In this document: piece after piece, positions 59,093 to 64,000 of the stretch
Layout of the letters: each line of letters opens with the position of its first letter
How positions within the stretch are numbered: the stretch's first letter is position 1
Source: Bacillus sp. ISL-51
Lineage (GTDB): Bacteria; Bacillota; Bacilli; Bacillales; Bacillaceae
Direction: 5' to 3'
Assembly: GCF_018613535.1 (NCBI RefSeq)
Contig: NZ_JAGGQB010000003.1
Coordinates: 1 to 64,000, forward strand
Length of the DNA stretch: 64,000 bases
Translations under genes and position numbers: made by a program
Notes under the pieces: generated by a model
What the model was told of the DNA's origin: nothing
Seen by the model: only the letters and a program-made list of their open reading frames with translations
Databases searched by the model: none

Positions 59093-60013
59093 TCAGGCTC
59101 TTTTTTTGTCCTGTTCATCAGATACACCGCCGAACCATTCCAGTGTTCTCCATGATTCTTGTCTTTCTGTATAATCCGTTTCCATCACCTCAAATACGAT
59201 GCCTATGTCTTCATCCCGATAAAGCTCTTTTAATGTATCAGCAGCTTGTCTGAGCAGCCCTTCGGCTATCGTTCCTTCTTGAGGATGCCTGCCTTCAAGA
59301 CAGCGGACATCGCCGTGCGGGAACGCAAGCTGGCGAAACGAGCTAAAGTGATAGTGCTTAATGCTTTCTCTTATAGAAAGGAACTGAAAAAAATCAGGAT
59401 ATCTCAGCTTATCATCTCTAAACATAAGCGAGGAAGATAAGTGAGTCTGGTAGGTAATCGCCCAGTGGCACAAATCCCACGTAATGCCGACATGTTTTAA
59501 ACGCAATTGGACCAACTCTTCGAAATCCTCGGGATAGATAAAAATCGGGTCAAAATCTTCACCGAGATTTCCGATGATCGGAAGGTTTTCTACACCGATC
59601 CAAATGTCTGTCCCTTTCAGCTGCTCATCAAACTCTGCAAAAAATTCAATGATTTTTTTACGGTTCCCCTCTAAATCATAGTTTTGAAATTCTTCAACTG
59701 TCATGAATTGATTGGCGTGAACCGTTATGCCCTTGGCGCCATATTTAACAGCAAGCTCAGCAAAATGAAGGAGCTGTTTTTTAATATGTTCTTCATGAAC
59801 ATAATCGGCATTGTCCGTCGGAAAATGCAGTGTCAATAATGACGGTTCAAGCTGTTTTGCGTTTTCCAGCGTCTGATTAATTTTTATCATATAATCCGTT
59901 TCTTCAAAAGAACGTCCGTCAAAAATGTTAGCTTCCAGACCGTATCCTGCTTCCACCCATTTTTTATCGATTTGCTTCGGATCAAGTCCGAAAAACGGAA
60001 TTTGAGCAATCAT
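59093..60013 (-). CDS. Sugar phosphate isomerase/epimerase-like TIM barrel
   Basis: This 306-residue protein of the xylose-isomerase-like (AP_endonuc_2) family has metal-site segments such as TLHFPTDNADYVHEEH, VHANQFM, IGVENLP, TWDLCHWAI and VFEVMETDYTE. These supply the Glu/Asp/His ligands of the barrel. The reaction is not identifiable, but isomerisation or epimerisation of a sugar or polyol fits the neighbours. Seven bp separate it from the deacetylase gene upstream. Confidence 0.8.
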   Translation of the reverse strand: MIAQIPFFGLDPKQIDKKWVEAGYGLEANIFDGRSFEETDYMIKINQTLENAKQLEPSLLTLHFPTDNADYVHEEHIKKQLLHFAELAVKYGAKGITVHANQFMTVEEFQNYDLEGNRKKIIEFFAEFDEQLKGTDIWIGVENLPIIGNLGEDFDPIFIYPEDFEELVQLRLKHVGITWDLCHWAITYQTHLSSSLMFRDDKLRYPDFFQFLSIRESIKHYHFSSFRQLAFPHGDVRCLEGRHPQEGTIAEGLLRQAADTLKELYRDEDIGIVFEVMETDYTERQESWRTLEWFGGVSDEQDKKRA

Positions 60014-60020
60014 AAGACAG

Positions 60021-60698
60021 TCACCATGTTCCTCTCACAAGCATAAACGCTTCCGCGGCTGCAAAACCCGATTTTGCCCCCCACACATATGCGTTATGTT
60101 CTATCGCCTGCAAAGAACGCGGATGAGGGAAATCTCTTAGCTCTGAGCCGTAACATGCCATAGCCTTCAGCTTCGTATCAAGCTCTTCCTCTATATTAAT
60201 GAAGAAATTGGCGTGGAATTGATCTTTCTGTAAATAGTTCCATTCCGTCGAAGATAATGTTTCGTAGGCTAAAACTTGCTTTACGGAATGGCCGGGAAGC
60301 GGACGGGTTGCCGTCATCACCGCTCTGAATACGACAGAATGGTCAATATTAATGTCACCGCCATACTGGGTGTACACAATGTCAGGCTGAAAACGCTCGA
60401 TTTGTTTTTCTGCTTCCTTCACTACATCCAGCAAATCCATTGAATCCAGTCTGTTATCAGGCAGATTTAACCTGACAAAATCATGTATGCCGAGAGTGCT
60501 GAGCGCTTGTTCTGTTTCATTTTTGGAGTGCTGCATAATGGAATCCTCAGGCTTCTCATAATCAGCTTTTCTTGACGATTTGCCTTCTGCCATAATGACT
60601 GCCGACACACTGTCCCCTTGGCGAACATGTTTGGCAAGCGCGCCGCCGACGCCGATAATTTCATCGTCGGGATGCGCCGCAAATACCATTACTTTCAT
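60021..60698 (-). CDS. PIG-L family N-acetylglucosaminyl-type deacetylase
   Basis: This 225-residue zinc deacetylase has the zinc motif AHPDDE (residues 8-13) and the later His in TQYGGDINIDHSVV. Relatives include BshB (bacillithiol), MshB and GlcNAc-PI deacetylases, all of which remove acetyl from a 2-acetamido sugar. The strong AAAGGAGG site lies inside the end of the upstream gene, which it overlaps by 38 bp. Confidence 0.88.
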   Translation of the reverse strand: MKVMVFAAHPDDEIIGVGGALAKHVRQGDSVSAVIMAEGKSSRKADYEKPEDSIMQHSKNETEQALSTLGIHDFVRLNLPDNRLDSMDLLDVVKEAEKQIERFQPDIVYTQYGGDINIDHSVVFRAVMTATRPLPGHSVKQVLAYETLSSTEWNYLQKDQFHANFFINIEEELDTKLKAMACYGSELRDFPHPRSLQAIEHNAYVWGAKSGFAAAEAFMLVRGTW

Positions 60699-61395
60699 CG
60701 TATTGTCCTCCTTTGACTAACATTTCAGCTGTATCCGCCCCGCAATTCATCAGCATATCGAGCATGGAGAGATAAGGGATATGCTCTCCGAATAACTGAG
60801 GATAGTCAATATCCCTTATTTGCTGATACTCAATCAAAATTCCGTTTCTCTCAAAATCGCTTTCTATTAAATAATCCGATCCCTGACTGCCTGAATAATA
60901 ACGCCCTGCCCCAAGCTCCTTACAAAGAGCCAGCACGAAATCACTCTTTTTTTCCTTACGGCATTCAAGCTCAGAGACATAACAGATAGGCGTTTCGATG
61001 CGAAGTTCTTGCCGAAAAAATTGAATAATGTGCATATTCAAATCATGCAGGTATTCCCACTCCCGCTGATAGACATCTTTAAAAAAATGCTGATATTGTT
61101 CAAAATAGGGAGCTTTCGCATAATTCATTTGTATAGCCATCCAATGTTTTTTCTGCCAGTCTTGTGTCTGATCGATTTTCATATATCGAAGCTCAATATC
61201 CTTGTAATTCTTCATTTGCAAAGGAACCGTCAGCCATCTGGGGCCTTGCGGCGTTTTAATTCTGTTGCGATTGAGAAATCCTTTTTTCTCAAATTGAGCT
61301 GTGTCATGAATGGCAAACAGGTCCGACTTATACATCTTTTCAAAAAAACCGTACCACGGCATATAGCTTGATTGGTGGCCGCTTACTGCTTTCAC
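60661..61395 (-). CDS. WbqC-like family protein
   Basis: This 244-residue protein has the WbqC signature at its very N-terminus (GHQSSYMPWYGFFEKMYKSD) and the downstream NRNRIKTPQGPRWLTVPL, QGSDYLIES blocks. WbqC-like proteins occur in polysaccharide and modified-sugar gene clusters; their reaction is not firmly known. I choose GTG 61395, which overlaps the preceding gene's TGA and gives the family's usual short N-terminus (MKAVSGHQ). ATG 61419 is the longer option. Confidence 0.82.
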   Translation of the reverse strand: MKAVSGHQSSYMPWYGFFEKMYKSDLFAIHDTAQFEKKGFLNRNRIKTPQGPRWLTVPLQMKNYKDIELRYMKIDQTQDWQKKHWMAIQMNYAKAPYFEQYQHFFKDVYQREWEYLHDLNMHIIQFFRQELRIETPICYVSELECRKEKKSDFVLALCKELGAGRYYSGSQGSDYLIESDFERNGILIEYQQIRDIDYPQLFGEHIPYLSMLDMLMNCGADTAEMLVKGGQYDESNGICGASRR

Positions 61396-62273
61396 TCCGC
61401 TCTCGTAAAATGTCGACATCGTTTTTCTTCAGCTCCCCAATATCGTTTCGGTCTCGCGATTTCCTTACTGTGAGAGTAGCCAAAATCAGCCCAATGAAGT
61501 TTATTGCGGATCGCGAATTGCAGGGCGTCACGCATCAATAAATAGGAGGCCTGCGCTTTTTTGCCGGCGAGGCTGTTCACATTCTGCCAATAATAGAAAT
61601 GGGAGCCGTCATAGAGAAAAATACTGCTGCTGATCAGCTTTTGCTCCAGAAATGCTCCCACCCAATAAACTCGGTCCGCAAGGCTATCAAGAAGCTTCTG
61701 GAAAAATGCCGGACTCAAAACATAAGCTGAGCCGATTGCCGCTGTATGTTCTTTGTATAGTTCATAAAACTCTCCAAGTTCTTTCTGCCCGATTTGCCGG
61801 ACGATAACGCTCTCCTTTTCAGCATATCTGACTGCTGTACGTGCTTTTCCGGAAATACTCGTCCATAGTTCGTCAAACGTGTCCGGGAGCGCCAGTATAT
61901 GTGTCATCTTATCCGTCCACTCGGATTCGGATTCTCCAATGAAAGATGTTTGACCGTATGGAAGCAGCAGTCGGGACATCTTTTGGCCGAATATTGCCTG
62001 GATTTCACTTTGCAGCCATTCAAATGATATAGGACGATCTGAGATGACACCGCCATATCCGATCATGCTGCCGCTCAATGTGCCCCTTTGCTCAAAAATC
62101 GGCATATAGATTACTTGTCCTCCGTCCGTTGTCAGTCTGACAGGGTGAAATGACGTTTCGGGGAGCTCTTCCATAAGCTTTCCCCAATCATAGCTTTGAA
62201 ACAATCCCGCCTGATACATGTCAGCGGCCCGATCCCATACCTGCCGGCTCGTGCATACTGCTGTTTTTTGCAT
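61392..62273 (-). CDS. FemAB/GNAT-like acyl- or aminoacyltransferase
   Basis: This is a 293-residue protein of the FemAB-related acetyltransferase group (GNAT_6 type). It has YQAGLFQSYDWGKLMEEL at the N-terminus, a central KARTAVRYAEKESV segment and the core FYYWQNVNSLAGKKAQASYLL block. Such proteins transfer amino-acid or acyl groups to amines, for example in peptidoglycan bridges or antibiotic assembly. In this operon an amino sugar made by the aminotransferase or deacetylase would be a logical acceptor (inference). Start ATG 62273. Confidence 0.8.
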   Translation of the reverse strand: MQKTAVCTSRQVWDRAADMYQAGLFQSYDWGKLMEELPETSFHPVRLTTDGGQVIYMPIFEQRGTLSGSMIGYGGVISDRPISFEWLQSEIQAIFGQKMSRLLLPYGQTSFIGESESEWTDKMTHILALPDTFDELWTSISGKARTAVRYAEKESVIVRQIGQKELGEFYELYKEHTAAIGSAYVLSPAFFQKLLDSLADRVYWVGAFLEQKLISSSIFLYDGSHFYYWQNVNSLAGKKAQASYLLMRDALQFAIRNKLHWADFGYSHSKEIARPKRYWGAEEKRCRHFTRAE

Positions 62274-62288
62274 ATTTATCACCACTAT

Positions 62289-63542
62289 TCAGTTCTTATT
62301 CTTTTTCTCTGCATACGATAAAACGGATTCGGCTATATACCTTATCTGTCCTTGATCAAGAGGCGGTTTGAATGGCAGGGAAAGGACCCTTTTCCAAAGC
62401 GGGTTTTTCTCTCCCTGTCCTGCATATGTTTCATAAATCGGAATGAGTTCGAGAGGGAGATAGTTCCAGCACGTTTGAATCCCTCTTTCAGCTAAATAAA
62501 CAGAGCACCTGTACCGCTCCTCATCTTTGGGGAATACAATTGTTAAATAATTCAAATACTCTCCCTTTTGAGGCTGAATCATCTTTATGCCGTACTCCTC
62601 TTCCGCCTGTGTAAATATTTCTCCTGCTGTCTCTAAGTTTTGTGCGGCAGCTGTTACAAGCTGATCTATACGCGTCAGCTGATAGTCAATAATGGCTTCT
62701 CTTGCCGGATGCATGCGCAGCACAGGTACTGGGGCTGGAACATCCGGCAGGGCTTCAAGCTTTGTGGCTTTTATGGAAGGCATCATACCCGCTTTCTTCA
62801 ATACATACGAAATGGGCTGCTGCCGTTTGAGTTTCATTAAGGCTTGAATTCTTTGTTGCCTCATATATAATCGATAATCAGCTGCCACCTGGCTGCGCCG
62901 TTCCATTGGCGGACTGGTATTTTGCCGCAGTAATTCTTTCGGCGCTATTAAAGCACCGCCTCCGATGCTGCCAAGCGGCTTGGACGGGCCAAAACTTAAT
63001 ATGCCGAAATCGCCCAGGCCGCCGGCATATGTTCCCGATTGTTTCGTAAACATCGCTTGAGCGGCGTCGTCAATGATATAAATGCCGTTTTCCTTCGCCC
63101 AGCTGATGATGTCAGTATTTTCTCTTCGGCCGTATACATGCGTCAATATAATGGCACAAGTATGCCGCTTCGCTTTTTTTTTGACATCTGCGAGTGATAA
63201 TGATAAATGATCATCCAGCTGCGCAAAAACAGGCCTCGCGCCGGATTGCAGCACAGCATCAATGACATTCGGACAGCTGAAGGATGAAAAAATCACTTCT
63301 TTCCCCGGTCCGGCTCCCGAGTACGCCAAAGCGAGCACCAACGCCGCACTGCCGCTGGATGTCAGTACAATTCCTTTCCCATAACGTTTTTCCAATTTTT
63401 CGGCCAGTCCGCTTTTTTTAGCTGTAAGCAAATGTTTCACTGCATGCAGATGGCCTTTGCCTGAAAGCTGCCCCGGATAAATGGGAAACTTGATCTGTTC
63501 AGGGTGCCTAGGATAATGGAAGTTTGTGTTTTTGTCTTTCAT
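62289..63542 (-). CDS. DegT/DnrJ/EryC1/StrS-family aminotransferase
   Basis: This 417-residue PLP-dependent enzyme typically aminates a keto-sugar nucleotide. Visible features are SSGSAALVLAL near residue 55 (cofactor phosphate site), IIDDAAQAMF with the PLP-ring Asp, and the Schiff-base Lys in FGPSKPLGSIGGGAL. Internal alignment to the family looks full-length. It overlaps the preceding epimerase gene by 35 bp, so the two act in one pathway. Start ATG 63542 has GAGGATC nine bases upstream. Confidence 0.88.
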   Translation of the reverse strand: MKDKNTNFHYPRHPEQIKFPIYPGQLSGKGHLHAVKHLLTAKKSGLAEKLEKRYGKGIVLTSSGSAALVLALAYSGAGPGKEVIFSSFSCPNVIDAVLQSGARPVFAQLDDHLSLSLADVKKKAKRHTCAIILTHVYGRRENTDIISWAKENGIYIIDDAAQAMFTKQSGTYAGGLGDFGILSFGPSKPLGSIGGGALIAPKELLRQNTSPPMERRSQVAADYRLYMRQQRIQALMKLKRQQPISYVLKKAGMMPSIKATKLEALPDVPAPVPVLRMHPAREAIIDYQLTRIDQLVTAAAQNLETAGEIFTQAEEEYGIKMIQPQKGEYLNYLTIVFPKDEERYRCSVYLAERGIQTCWNYLPLELIPIYETYAGQGEKNPLWKRVLSLPFKPPLDQGQIRYIAESVLSYAEKKNKN

Positions 63543-64000
63543 CTTTTATGATCCTCAGACCTTCATCCAGACCTACTTTCGGAGCGTAACCAAGCAAACG
63601 TTTTGCCTTCTCGATGGAAGGCGCCCGTTTAAAAATCTCGATATCTTTTCCTCTCACTCCGTCTTCACCGAGTTTTTTAAACATGTAGTTTTCCTTATTT
63701 CTGCCTGAGATCTGATTGACTTTCTCAGCCAGTTCTTTTATCGTGATCGGCTGGTCGTTGCCGATATTGAAGTCTTCAAAGACATCTCCTTTATGGATGA
63801 GTGCCAAATATGTTCCGGTGACAATATCACTGATATAGCTGAAGCATCGGATCTGGCCGCCGTCGCCGTAAAGCGGCAGCTCGCATCCATTCTCTGCCAA
63901 GCTGAAAAATTTGTTTATGACAAAATCCTCCCTCTGCCTCGGCCCGTATACATTAAAATACCGGACGACCCGCACATCCAATCCGTCTGATGCCTGATCT
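63508..64000 (-). CDS. NAD-dependent sugar-nucleotide epimerase/dehydratase (partial)
   Basis: This is the C-terminal about 163 residues of an extended SDR. The frame stays open to the window edge, so the 5' part (Rossmann fold and YxxxK) lies beyond it. Recognisable are VVRYFNVYGPRQRED, CFSYISDIVTGTYLAL and FNIGNDQPITIKELA, typical of GalE/WbpP/RfbB-like enzymes. First visible gene of the operon; it would supply the keto- or epimerised sugar to the aminotransferase. Confidence 0.87.
   Translation of the reverse strand, partial: DQASDGLDVRVVRYFNVYGPRQREDFVINKFFSLAENGCELPLYGDGGQIRCFSYISDIVTGTYLALIHKGDVFEDFNIGNDQPITIKELAEKVNQISGRNKENYMFKKLGEDGVRGKDIEIFKRAPSIEKAKRLLGYAPKVGLDEGLRIIKDERQKHKLPLS

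Overview
The window is Bacillus chromosome, almost certainly from the B. velezensis / B. amyloliquefaciens group. The gene order follows the B. subtilis 168 stretch yvgK-modAB ... yvgN-yvgO-nhaK-cysIJ-helD-yvgT-bdbCD-cadA-copA-copZ-csoR-iolW(yvaA)-azoR2 ... ssrA-smpB-rnr-est-secG-yvzC-rghR-yvaO-catR-yvaQ-opuB-yvaV-opuC-opcR-yvbG ... yvbJ-yvbK. It is interrupted by accessory blocks and gene remnants. Ribosome-binding sites, UUG/GUG starts and hairpin-plus-T-run terminators are typical of Bacillus.

Left part (0-28 kb): yvgK diverges from a molybdate permease pair without its ATPase (modA, modB). A linearmycin-resistance-like two-component/ABC exporter block follows, and its ATPase gene carries an in-frame stop. 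Then come yvgN, a SigB-type yvgO, the nhaK antiporter, sulfite reductase (cysJI), helD, a secreted metzincin protease, the bdbDC thiol oxidation pair, and metal efflux (cadA under a CzrA-type operator; csoR, copZ and copA under CsoR-type operators). iolW has a SigB-type promoter and azoR2 closes the block.

Middle (28-35 kb): an accessory, partly AT-rich and partly decayed region. It contains the 3' ends of two divergent genes joined by a deletion. Next is a secreted polymorphic toxin made of signal peptide, coiled coil, pretoxin region and barnase-type RNase, with a barstar immunity gene 15 bp downstream. A 1.1-kb gene graveyard, a GH46 chitosanase and a YdeI-like gene follow.

Core again (35-57 kb): the trans-translation and RNA decay cluster (ssrA, smpB, rnr) with est and secG; small XRE regulators; catR; chemoreceptor yvaQ; a wrecked lantibiotic-immunity-like remnant (frameshifted ABC ATPase plus sensor kinase tail); and the two duplicated osmoprotectant transporters opuB and opuC, each with a divergent GbsR-type regulator and a conserved operator. 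yvbG, a 20-codon candidate small protein, two zinc-ribbon membrane proteins and an acetyltransferase complete this part.

Right end (57.9-64 kb): a tightly packed operon entering from beyond the window. It encodes a sugar-nucleotide epimerase, DegT aminotransferase, FemAB-like acyltransferase, WbqC-like protein, PIG-L deacetylase, TIM-barrel isomerase and an MFS exporter. It looks like an amino-sugar pathway for an unidentified product and is one of two best candidates for an undescribed system, the barnase-type toxin locus being the other.
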